A stretch of DNA of 11,973 bases from Podila epigama (lineage: Eukaryota; Mortierellomycota; Mortierellomycetes; Mortierellales; Mortierellaceae): the NCBI GenBank assembly GCA_015679605.1, contig JAAAVE010000820.1, positions 811 to 12,783 of the forward strand, written 5' to 3'. The first letter of the stretch is position 1. Every line of letters begins with the position of its first letter. The notes beneath the pieces were generated by a model, which worked only from the letters and a program-made list of their open reading frames with translations, was not told the DNA's origin and searched no databases. Of this stretch, positions 1 through 7,666 are shown piece by piece. Position numbers and translations under genes: made by a program.

Positions 1-1
1 T

Positions 2-2342
2 ACCGCCACTACCACCACTACCACCACAACCGAGGCCACAGAGACCTCATCAGCCGTCATTTCTACCGAGCGCGAGGTGGCTGTAGAGGACCTCAAAGTC
101 ACTTCTGATTCCAAGACCGAGGTCGAGGCCACCACAGAGGCCACCACAGAGACCACCACGGAGGCCACTAAGGAGGTCTCCGTTTCCTCATCATCTGCTT
201 CTTTGTCTACTGAGCAGGTCGATGCCACCACTGTTGGTGAGGCATCCATCATCTCCAAGACGATTCTTGACAAGGATCTCAAGCATGGATCTGACAGCGA
301 GAGTGACAAGGAGAGTGATGGTGAGGTCAAGAAGGAAAAGAAGGACAAGAAGAAGAAGAAGAAGGATGAAAGCAAGTTGAAGAAGGTCAAGAAGGAGAAG
401 AAGGAGAAGAAGGCCAAGAAGGAGGATGATGGCGATTCAGAAGATGATGAAGAGAAGAAGAAGAAGAAGAAGAAGGAGAAGAAGGAGAAGAAGAACAAGG
501 ATGGTGAGAAGAAGGACAAGAAGAAGGATAAGAAGAAGGATAAGAAGGACAAGAAAGAGAAAAAGGACAGTGACAGCGAAGATGACAAGGACGAGAAGAA
601 GGACAAGAAGGAAAAGAAGGACAAGAAAGAAAAGAAGGAAAAGAAGATCAAGGTCGCCAAGGTGGACAAGGATTCTGGCGATGAAGACAAGAAGGAAAAG
701 AAGGTGAATTTACAATCGTGTCTGTCTTTCCTGGTGAAATGCGCGACACAATTGAACCTGGACTAAAAACTTTTTCTCTTTCTTGGTATAGTTGGATGCC
801 TTGGGCAAAGACTCGGACAAAGACTCGCACAAGAGCAAGAGTGGAAGCGAGAGTGAGAGTGAGAGTGACTCTTCCTCGAGCTCTAGCTCCTCTTCTTCCT
901 CGTCATCTTCGTCATCTTCGTCGTCGTCATCATCATCGTCGTCGTCGTCTTCGTCTTCCTCGAGCTCGAGCTCGGACTCTAGCTCTGACTCCAGCTCGGA
1001 TTCGGATTCTAGCAGCAGTTCTTCCTCGTCCTCGTCCTCTTCCTCATCTTCATCCTCCTCATCGTCATCATCCTCGTCATCTGGTTCTGATTCTGATTCG
1101 GACTCGGACTCTGGCTCTGACAAGGGTTCTGATAAGGTATGAGTGAAAATGTACAAATCATTGATATATATACATACTTTCTTTGATACTAAATTCAACA
1201 TGCCCTTCATCGTTACCTAGGAGTCCAAGAAGAAGGACGTCAGTGTGGCCAAGGAGGAAAAGGTTAAGGTCAAGGAAGTCAAGCACAGCGACGATGAGGC
1301 ATCTGACAAGGAAGAGAAGAAGGAAAAGAAGGAAAAGAAAGAAAAGAAGGACAAAAAGGACAAGAAGGCAAAGAAGGGCAAGAAGGATAAGAAGGACAAG
1401 AAGGACAAGGTCAAGGCCAAGGACGCCAAGGACAGCAGCGATGAGGCATCTGAGAAGGAAGAGAAGAAGGAAAAGAAGGACAAGGTCAAGGCCAAGGACA
1501 GCAGTGATGAGGCATCTGAGAAGGAAGAAAAGAAGGAAAAGAAGGAAAAGAAGGAAAAGAAGGAAAAGAAGGATAAGAAGGATAAGAAGGATAAAAAGAA
1601 CAAGGATGGCAAGAAGAAGAAGGAGAAGAAGGAAAAGAAGGACAAGGATGGCAAGAAGGACAAGAAGGACAAGAAGGACAAAAAGGACAAGAAAGACAAA
1701 AAGGACAAGAAGGACAAGAAGGACAAGCAGTCGGATAGCGAGAACGAGGCCAAGGCTGTCGTTAACGCGTCAGGTAAAAATATGCATCCTTAAGCAACGA
1801 TAGGGAACCATTGGCCACGAAGATACATTATGGAGACAAGAATGACTAACGTTCTATTTTGCCCGTGGCATTTGCTTCCTACCGTCATACAAATAGACGC
1901 TACTATTGCGGTCAATGATGAGCAACAAACTGTCACCATTGACAAGGAGGTCAAGAGTGTCGCAGTTGAGCATGAAGTCATCGATGCCACTGTGAAAGAG
2001 GATGCTTCGGCTGCAGTTGCAGTTGCAGTTGCAGCTGCAGTTGCCACATCTTCGTCTTCCTCCACCGCATCCTCCTCAGTGGAAGCTTCCTCAGTTGAAG
2101 CCTCTTCTTCCATCGAAGCCTCGACAGAGTCCGCGACAAAGACTACGACAGAAGTCGTGACAGAGGCCACGTTAGCTGGCACCACCACCACTGAGACTAC
2201 TGTGAAGGAGACTGTTGTCCATTCAGAGGTTGTCGAAGAGTCTTCAGTCAAGGTCGAGTACGAAGCCAGCAAGACTGAAGTTGTGGCCGAGTCCAAGACT
2301 GAACTTGCAGTAGAGTCCAAGACTTTGGCTGCTGAGCCCTAG
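2..2342 (+). CDS. Low-complexity, disordered Lys/Glu/Ser-rich protein (5' partial)
   Basis: Not assigned to a family. Model: exon 1 2-703 (continues upstream of the window), exon 2 792-1136, exon 3 1221-1773, exon 4 1897-2342 with stop TAG. All three introns are GT-AG and the phases match (0, 0, 1), giving 681 visible residues. Exon 1 runs from Thr/Glu-rich into long KKEKKDKK-type runs broken by acidic serine patches (SDSESD, GDSEDDEE). Exon 2 is almost only Ser with Asp. Exon 3 returns to KEKK/KDKK arrays with SSDEASEKEEK cassettes. Exon 4 is Ala/Val/Thr/Ser/Glu-rich with no lysine arrays. No signal peptide, membrane segment or globular domain is visible. The alternation of basic stretches with Ser/acidic patches resembles nucleolar chaperones of the Nopp140/Srp40 type, and the acidic serines fit CK2 sites. 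However, the Srp40/Nopp140 C-terminal domain is not seen, so this is only a compositional likeness. Nuclear or nucleolar location is inference. Confidence 0.72.
870..1082 (+). repeat. Poly-serine coding tract (exon 2)
   Basis: About 70 consecutive codons are Ser, interrupted by only a few Asp. The codons mix TCN and AGY boxes (TCT, TCC, TCG, TCA, AGC, AGT) instead of repeating one triplet. TCN and AGY serines cannot interconvert by a single silent change, so the tract looks kept at the protein level rather than being a fresh triplet expansion. Confidence 0.85.
1269..1731 (+). repeat. Degenerate tandem repeats encoding KKEKK/KDKK and SSDEAS cassettes
   Basis: Exon 3 holds three copies of an acidic cassette, near 1287 (HSDDEASDKEEKKEKK), 1432 (DSSDEASEKEEKKEKK) and 1497 (DSSDEASEKEEKKEKK). 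Each is followed by lysine arrays built from GAAAAGAAG and GACAAGAAG nonamers. Copies 2 and 3 are each preceded by a KVKAKD segment and are nearly identical in DNA, which suggests recent internal duplication. The last part (about 1657-1728) is a nearly pure GACAAGAAG array. Confidence 0.8.
2012..2045 (+). repeat. GCAGTT hexamer tandem repeat in exon 4
   Basis: Five to six copies of a GCAGTT hexamer, one of them GCAGCT, encode an Ala-Val alternating run in the C-terminal part of the low-complexity protein. It is a short in-frame microsatellite. Confidence 0.7.
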
Positions 2343-2396
2343 AAATTCTTTTTGACAGAGAATGACTTGTTTCCTCCCTGTTCCCTGTTTGTTGAG

Positions 2397-2403
2397 TGAC
2401 TCA
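2397..2403 (+). promoter_or_regulatory. Gcn4/Cpc1-type bZIP site TGACTCA
   Basis: TGACTCA, the consensus of the amino-acid-starvation factor Gcn4 (Cpc1/CpcA in filamentous fungi), lies 107 bp before the GlyRS ATG and 31 bp before a TATAAAA box. It is the right half of an 11-bp dyad, TGAGTGACTCA (2393-2403). Aminoacyl-tRNA synthetase genes are known targets of general amino acid control in fungi, so the placement makes sense. Binding is inferred, not shown. Confidence 0.55.
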
Positions 2404-2424
2404 ATTCTTTAACCAAGCCACCTC

Positions 2425-2430
2425 AATAAA
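2425..2430 (+). terminator. AATAAA polyadenylation signal of the low-complexity gene
   Basis: A canonical AATAAA lies 83 nt downstream of the TAG stop at 2340-2342. It ends 5 nt before the TATA-like box of the GlyRS gene, so the 3' end of one gene and the promoter of the next share the same DNA. Confidence 0.55.
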
Positions 2431-2434
2431 GTGA

Positions 2435-2441
2435 TATAAAA
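2435..2441 (+). promoter_or_regulatory. TATA box (TATAAAA) of the GlyRS gene
   Basis: TATAAAA lies 69 bp upstream of the ATG at 2511. A transcription start about 30 bp downstream would give a 5' UTR of about 40 nt, matching the CA-rich, ATG-free leader seen at about 2465-2510. Confidence 0.55.
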
Positions 2442-2510
2442 ACTAAAAAAGAATGTCAAAAAACCAATCATTCATTCATCGAAATATACACAACAATACA
2501 TCAATACATC

Positions 2511-5166
2511 ATGTCTGCTGCTGAACCTGCCTTCAACAGAGCCGCTCTCGAGCAGTTGCTTGGCAAGCGCTTCTTCTATGCCCCAGCCTTTTCTCTCTAC
2601 GGTGGTAAGTAGTGATCTTTCAAAAAAGAAGAATGAACAAAAACAACAAAAACAAAACTTGGCATCCCCCCCCTTTAGCTCGATTTAGACTCAACAAAAC
2701 AATTGAACCATGTGAGAGAAAGGCATTCATGTGCCTGATCAGGGAGAACATGGAACCAACTGTTCAACATTAACAGTGTGCAGGAATGAATTGCGGATCC
2801 ACCTTATTCTCCCATCTTGATCCTCACTGGGACTTGGACAATAGAATGTCGTTCAGCCTGCTTAGCTTCGAATCACTTCCTTTATTTGAAATAGGTGTTG
2901 CCGGTCTCTACGATTACGGCCCACCAGGCTGCGCCTTGCAGGCAAATGTCCTCGATATCTGGCGCAAGCACTTTGTTTTGGAGGAGGATATGCTTGAGGT
3001 CGACTGCTCGATCATGACACCTTCGGAGGTCCTCAAGACCTCGGGCCACGTTGACCGTTTCTCAGACTGGATGTGCAAGGATCTTAAGACTGGTGAGATC
3101 TTCCGTGCTGACCACTTGGTCGAGAACGTGCTCGAGGCTCGTTTGGACGGTGACAAGATCGCACGCAACGCCCCTATCGAGGTCAAGAGTGAGAAGGACG
3201 AGAAGAAGAAGAAGAAGGCCGCCAAGGTCACTGCTGTCCGTCTTGACGATGCCACTGTCCAGACCTACAAGGAGATCCTTGCCCAGGTAACATTGGCGAA
3301 ATGAATTTTTTACTCGCTTTGCTTTTGGTTGTGAGGTCAGGAGACGACTTTTGATGTCAGTGGGGCAATCGACAGTGAGACGCGCACGCGCACATTTTCA
3401 TTGTTTGCATTGACGCGGGCAATGGTGCAGGGCGTGAGAGCGTTTGAGAGCCTCTGTTTGCTTCTCTTGATTCTCGACATCTGATATCGCTGTGATTCAG
3501 TGGAGTTTAACTGTGTTCGCGTATCGCTTTGTGTGTTGTTCACCTTCACTCTAGATTGACAACTACTCTGGCCCAGAGTTGGGCGAGCTTATGCGCACTC
3601 ACCAGATCAAGTCGCCCGAGACCGGCAACGACCTCTCTGAGCCCGTCGTCTTCAACCTCATGTTCGCCTCCAGCATCGGACCCACTGGTCAGTTCCCCGG
3701 CTTCTTGCGCCCTGAGACTGCCCAGGGTCAGTTCTTGAACTTTAAGCGTCTTCTCGAATTCAACAACGACCGCATGCCCTTTGCCTCTGCCCAGATCGGC
3801 CGCTCCTTCCGTAACGAGATTTCGCCTCGTGAGGGTCTTTTGCGTGTCCGGTAAGTCCATCAGTCATTGTACTTTTTCTTTTTCTCTGTCTCTCTCACTC
3901 AGTGCATGTGTGTGTGTTTGTTTTTCCTGCATTTTGAAATGAAAACTGAATTCATCGCCATTTCTCCTTTTTCAAAATACATCCCAACCTCGTAGTGAGT
4001 TTACCATGGCTGAGATTGAGCACTATGTTGACCCCGAAAAGAAGGATCACCCTCGCTTCCATGAGGTTGCCGACTACAAGCTCAGCATTTTGCCCGCCAA
4101 CGTTCAGCTTCAAGGCAAGACCGAGCTTTTGAAGATCTCTGTCGGCGAGGCTGTTGAGAAGAAGATCATTGATAACCAGACCTTGGGCTACTTCCTTGTT
4201 CGTATCCACAAGTTCTTGAGCAAGATTGGTATTAACCCTGATCGCGTCCGTTTCCGTCAGCACATGGCTAACGAGATGGCCCACTACGCCTGCGATTGCT
4301 GGGACGCTGAGATCCACACCTCGTATGGCTGGAAGGAGTGTGTCGGCTGTGCTGATCGTTCTGCCTACGACTTGACTGTTCACTCTAACAAGACTGGTGA
4401 GAAGCTCGTCGTCCGTGAGCGTCTGCCCGAGCCAAAGGTGGAGGAGAAGCTTGTTCTTGAGGTGAACAAGAAGGTGTTTGGTCCCCGCTTCAAGAAGAAC
4501 GCCAAGGCTGTGGAGGATCATCTTGCCTCTTTGGATGTCTCGTCTTTGGAGGAGTACAAGAAGGCTCATGACGAAAACGGCACCTTCTCCGTGGCCGTCA
4601 ATGGCGAGAACTTTGACATTACCAAGGACTTGATCTCGAGCTTTGAGAAGATGTCGATCACGACCCATATCCGTGAATACACCCCCAATGTCATTGAGCC
4701 CTCATTCGGTATCGGTCGTATTCTCTACTGCTTGATGGAGCACGTCTACTGGACCCGCCCCGAGGGTGAGGCTCGTGGTGTGCTCTCGTTCCCTCCTGTG
4801 GTCGCCCCTACCAAGTGCTTGCTTGTTCCTTTGTCGACCAACGAGGCCTTTGTCCCCGTGTTGAACCAGGTGTCATCCAAGCTCCGCCGTAGCGGTGTGT
4901 CGAGCAAGATTGATGACTCTGGTGCATCCATTGGTCGTCGCTATGCTCGTAACGACGAGTTGGGTACTCCCTTTGGCATCACTGTCGATTTCCAGTCGGT
5001 CCAGGATAACACTGTGACTCTTCGTGAGCGTGATTCGACCAAGCAGATCCGTGAGTCGATTGATGTGATTGTTGAATTGCTCAAGGATATGTGCGAGGGC
5101 AAGACCACCTGGGCCGATGTCTCTGCTAAATACCCTGCCTTTGTTTCCCAGGAGGTTGCAGAGTAA
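2511..5166 (+). CDS. GRS1: Glycyl-tRNA synthetase (eukaryotic alpha2, class II)
   Basis: Attaches glycine to tRNA-Gly using ATP. Model: exons 2511-2604, 2895-3286, 3555-3850 and 3996-5166; introns of 290, 268 and 145 nt are GT-AG with phases 1, 0 and 2. The protein is 650 residues. Residues 20-43 (RFFYAPAF...[14 protein letters not shown]) are the conserved GlyRS N-terminal catalytic segment. The motif 1 region is about 45-85. RPETAQG is at 214-220 and motif 2 ([13 protein letters not shown]) at 244-256, continuing through the exon 3/4 junction as [10 protein letters not shown]. Motif 3 (EPSFGIGR) is at 495-502. The anticodon-binding domain is about 525-640. A lysine-rich stretch (132-142) lies in the eukaryote-specific insertion. 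No N-terminal WHEP domain is present. The ATG at 2511 is the first in the leader and directly precedes the conserved core. There is no obvious mitochondrial presequence, although fungi usually make both enzyme forms from one gene. Confidence 0.96.
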
Positions 5167-5187
5167 ATTCTCTTTTGTTTTTTTCTT

Positions 5188-5201
5188 AATAAATAAATAA
5201 A
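5188..5201 (+). terminator. Overlapping AATAAA polyadenylation signals of GlyRS
   Basis: Three overlapping AATAAA copies begin 22 nt after the TAA stop (5164-5166), within a T-rich then A-rich 3' flank. This is a typical cleavage and polyadenylation context. Confidence 0.65.
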
Positions 5202-5332
5202 CACATAAGAAAGAAATTCCTTTTTGTTCTGTACATGTCTTTTTTTTCTTTTTTGTTTCGTCATGGTTGGCCAGTTGTGGAGCTGTCGTTGGCACAAATG
5301 AGAGGGTACGGTAGATTCAGGTGAGAAAGAGA

Positions 5333-5338
5333 TTTATT
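5333..5338 (-). terminator. AATAAA polyadenylation signal of RPS17
   Basis: On the - strand AATAAA lies 34 nt downstream of the RPS17 TAA stop (5373-5375). The spacing is typical for a short ribosomal-protein 3' UTR. Confidence 0.6.
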
Positions 5339-5372
5339 GAAGTGGGGCAACTTGAATTATCGCAAAGAAAAT

Positions 5373-6712
5373 TTAAGCACGCTCCTTGCGGGGACGACGG
5401 TTCTCAACGACAGTCTGCTTGACCTCAACGGCGGTGACACCGGCCAACTCCTCGAAGTTCAAGGACTTGAGCAAGTTCTAAGAAATGAAAAAGAAAACTG
5501 TCATGGAGACTATCGAGGAAAAGGGAGGGATGTGTTAATGGCAATCACTCTATAGCTTGTACCTTTTCCTCGATAGTCTCCATGACAGTTTTCGTCCAGT
5601 TTCCTTTCCTCTCTCTCTTTTTTTTCGTTTTGACGACATGTTCATCTACGAGACAAGACATATGAACTAATCCATAACAGTGTTCATTCCCTCTTGTCTT
5701 GTATGAATGTATCTGTATCTTACCTGGGTCTCGGTATCGATCTCAATAGCAGAGGTATCCAAGGCAGAGAACTCAGGGATGTAGTTATCCTTGCGCTCAC
5801 GCTCTTCCTCCTGAAGCTTGAAGGAGATGCCACGGACGGGACCGCGCTGGATACGCTTCATCAAGTGGGTGGTGAAGCCGGCGATCTTGTTGCGGAGGCG
5901 CTTGGAGGGGATAATGGCGACCTCGGAAGCGATCTTCTTGTTGGTCTGGAAGTCCAGAGTCAAACGAGGGTAGTACTTCTCGATGAGGACCTTGGAAGCC
6001 TTCTTCACAGTCTTAGTTCTGTTGAGGTGAAAGGGGAACAGGGGGGAGTTGTCAGTAATTTTTCTCCATGCTCGTTTTTTCTTTTATCCCTTGTGCCATA
6101 TCGTTCCATATGCTTCCTTAATAGTTCATATTTCTTGGTGTTGCCCAGACTTTCTAGTTTTACCTAACGCGACCCTGAAAAAGAATAAGAACGATGAACA
6201 GATGAATGATTGGTTAGTTCAAGCAAATAGTGACTCTTGAATATTACGAGATTGGGGGGATTCCAAAATGATTGCGTTTCTCCTCTTGAATGTCAGGATT
6301 TTTTGGATTGTTTGTTGCATCTGTTTCATTTTGATGATGGATTCTTCCTGTAATGAACATGATGCAGAATCCTGACTGGGAATCCTGAAACGTCTTGAAC
6401 AAGAGAGATTGATCTTGTTGCTACTAACGAAACAACTCCATGAGGAGTATGAAAATAGTTGAATCTCTTTGGATTTCCTGATCCTTGGAATGGGAAAAAA
6501 AGTAAAAGATGTCCTTGATTGGTGAAAAATATCCAACTGAGAATAACCATGAATCGATTTTCTTGAACGGTATGAGATGATTGTTGAATGCCGGTGCCGA
6601 TGGTATTCCTGATGCTTGTTGATTCCATGGATGGATCATTGGATGGATTTTGGGTCGATCGATGGATGATGGTTCACACAGATGCTACACTCTAGTTCCC
6701 CGCACACACCAT
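5373..6712 (-). CDS. RPS17: 40S ribosomal protein S17 (eS17)
   Basis: Structural protein of the small ribosomal subunit. Model on the - strand: exon 1 6710-6712 (ATG only), exon 2 6164-6174 (11 nt), exon 3 5724-6018, exon 4 5373-5477; 137 residues. Exon 3 encodes [20 protein letters not shown] through [20 protein letters not shown] and [15 protein letters not shown]. Exon 4 encodes [20 protein letters not shown], ending RRPRKERA. Both match the eS17 family over its full usual length of about 135 residues. Exon 2 supplies GRVR, with the last Arg split AG|A, so the start reads [12 protein letters not shown], the universal eS17 N-terminus. The ATG at 6712-6710 was chosen because it is the only nearby ATG followed by a good donor (ATG|GTGTGT) in good context (ACAAAATGG). 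An intron right after the start codon is also known in yeast and animal RPS17. Introns are 535, 145 and 246 nt. Exons 2-4 are near certain; exon 1 is less sure. Confidence 0.92.
5493..5593. repeat. Perfect 32-bp inverted repeat in RPS17 intron 3
   Basis: Left arm 5493-5524 and right arm 5562-5593 are exact reverse complements with no mismatch, separated by a 37-nt loop (5525-5561). The structure lies wholly in the last RPS17 intron. In the transcript its second arm ends 15 nt (TTTTTCATTTCTTAG) before exon 4, and the loop contains ATTAAC (5534-5539), a branch-point-like sequence. Flanking bases diverge immediately on both sides and no target-site duplication is visible, so nothing marks it as a mobile element. 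Confidence 0.95.
6175..6709 (-). other. RPS17 intron 1 (535 nt)
   Basis: A large first intron in - strand orientation, starting GTGTGTGCGG after the ATG and ending TTCTTATTCTTTTTCAG. CTAAC within GAACTAACC (about 6214-6222), roughly 40 nt before the acceptor, is a good branch point. The intron contains GGAT/ATGG-rich short repeats (about 6613-6675 on the + strand). I looked for a C/D or H/ACA snoRNA in the sense orientation and saw no convincing box pair. Confidence 0.6.
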
Positions 6713-6765
6713 TTTGTGGAAAGAGACCGGTCAAAGTTTCTCGCACCAGTGCAATTTAAGCACAG

Positions 6766-6780
6766 AAAAAAAAAAAAAAA
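6766..6780 (-). promoter_or_regulatory. Poly(dT) tract (15 nt) in the RPS17 promoter
   Basis: A run of 15 A on the + strand, T in RPS17 sense, lies 54-68 bp upstream of the proposed ATG. Long dA:dT tracts are typical nucleosome-poor elements of strongly expressed fungal promoters, including ribosomal-protein genes. The whole RPS17 promoter and the 3' UTR of the upstream gene share 131 bp (6713-6843). Confidence 0.45.
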
Positions 6781-6843
6781 TGTTGAGAGAAGAACCCCTT
6801 AATTTGATTCGACTTTTAAAAAAATAAAAGCTCTGTTCCGCCC

Positions 6844-7666
6844 CTACAGATCCTTTTTATTACTTGTGTCACTCTCGGCGAGGGCCTGTTGTCTACGTGC
6901 CAAAGGGATCAATGCCTGTAGACTTGGGAAGCCAAAGATAAAGGTCTGAACAGCCCACATGGCGGAATCGACGGCGTTGAAAAAGTTTTTACCGACAATG
7001 AGGGTAAAGTAGAGAGAAACGAGGGCTTCAAAGGTGTGGATCACAAGCGCGATCTGGATGATCAGAGTAATGTTGGAAGCGCCCAAAGATGTGTGAATCC
7101 ATTTGAGAGCTGGGCTGGTTGTGTGTGGAAAAAAGTTGAGGTAAAGGATCGTGGATGCACATAGCATGACGAGGCTTTGAAAGACACCAAACTCTGGAAA
7201 ATAGAAATGACTATCTGGCATGTCACCCTGTCCAAACGGATAACAATAAAATAAAAAAAAACCAGCAAACACATGGATCAGTCTGTGCTACCTGGATATG
7301 TACCAGATCAGCAGGGGCATCAAAAAAAAGTACTCAACAAAACTTGAATACCTGCTGCGAAGGGTCATTTCCACGAAGAGCAAGCTCGGCCTCCTTGGCA
7401 AGGGCCATCAAAGTGTCTTTGACCTGACTAACGGCGTGTAAGGAGTGCGTGAAGGCGACTCTGACTTCATGCTCGTCCCTATTCTCTTGACAGACGAGAA
7501 CAAAACCATCCTGGTCAAATTCTGTTATCCTTGCAGAGGTAGCCTCTCTGTATTCACCAAAGTAGCGAGCGTAACTGAGTACGACGGTAGGATGACCATT
7601 CATGTACTCGCACAAGCGGTCTGAATGAGGTGCGATTGGGTCCTGTTGGCCTCTACGTGGTGGCAT
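6844..7666 (-). CDS. DUF2470 + TMEM254-like (DUF4499) membrane protein
   Basis: Function unknown. Model on the - strand: exon 1 7352-7666 and exon 2 6844-7227, with a 124-nt GT-AG intron in phase 0; 232 residues. Residues about 12-97 resemble DUF2470 (SDRLCEYMNGHPTVVLSYAR then ATSARITEFDQDGF and VRVAF), a small domain found with HugZ-type haem-degrading proteins and in plant GluTR-binding protein. Residues 119-138, 158-183 and 193-215 are three hydrophobic segments. The last two carry HTFEAL and W-x-x-QTFIFGFPSL, matching the animal TMEM254/DUF4499 pattern. The C-terminus is a short polar tail. The N-terminus should be soluble, with the C-terminal half anchoring it to an undetermined membrane. 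A link to haem or tetrapyrroles is only a family hint. The acceptor at 7228 (GGACAG|GGTGAC) was chosen for its pyrimidine-rich tract and frame. Confidence 0.82.

Larger units (their letters stand above)
5167..5372. other. Convergent intergenic region between GlyRS and RPS17
   Basis: These 206 bp hold only the two 3' ends: AATAAA copies for the + strand gene at 5188-5201 and TTTATT (AATAAA on the - strand) at 5333-5338 for RPS17. A T-rich stretch lies at about 5238-5258. No further gene is seen. Confidence 0.6.

Noticed and set aside
710-1210. - strand Glu/Asp-rich reading frame opposite the serine exon
   Set aside because: Antisense shadow of the serine codons. It also crosses both introns of the better supported + strand gene.
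1217-1753. Long - strand reading frame of SFLSFLSF repeats
   Set aside because: It is the antisense reading of the Lys/Glu repeat exon. Purine-rich repeats automatically leave the opposite strand open, and no start context or family supports it.
2786-2894. In-frame ATG inside GlyRS intron 1 that reads into exon 2, as an alternative (mitochondrial) start
   Set aside because: The predicted N-terminus is acidic with almost no Arg, unlike a presequence, and it would lose the conserved RFFYAPAF segment of exon 1.
5337-5555. + strand frame across the RPS17 3' exon
   Set aside because: It is the antisense of RPS17 exon 4 and intron 3; the - strand frame matches the eS17 family.
5493-5593. Foldback as a MITE or other transposon remnant
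   Set aside because: No target-site duplication flanks it, the arms make up most of the element, and no second copy is present in the window.
6320-6390. C/D-box snoRNA in RPS17 intron 1 (TGATGAT ... CTGA, with GTTTCA/TGAAAC pairing)
   Set aside because: The boxes are on the strand opposite to the host gene, the C box lacks the leading purine, the boxes are too close, and the pairing overlaps the D box.
7290-7340. Extra middle exon in the DUF2470 gene (hydrophobic open stretch ending CCAG|GTAGCAC)
   Set aside because: It would need a 19-nt first intron, which is too short to be spliced. The two-exon model keeps frame with good splice sites.
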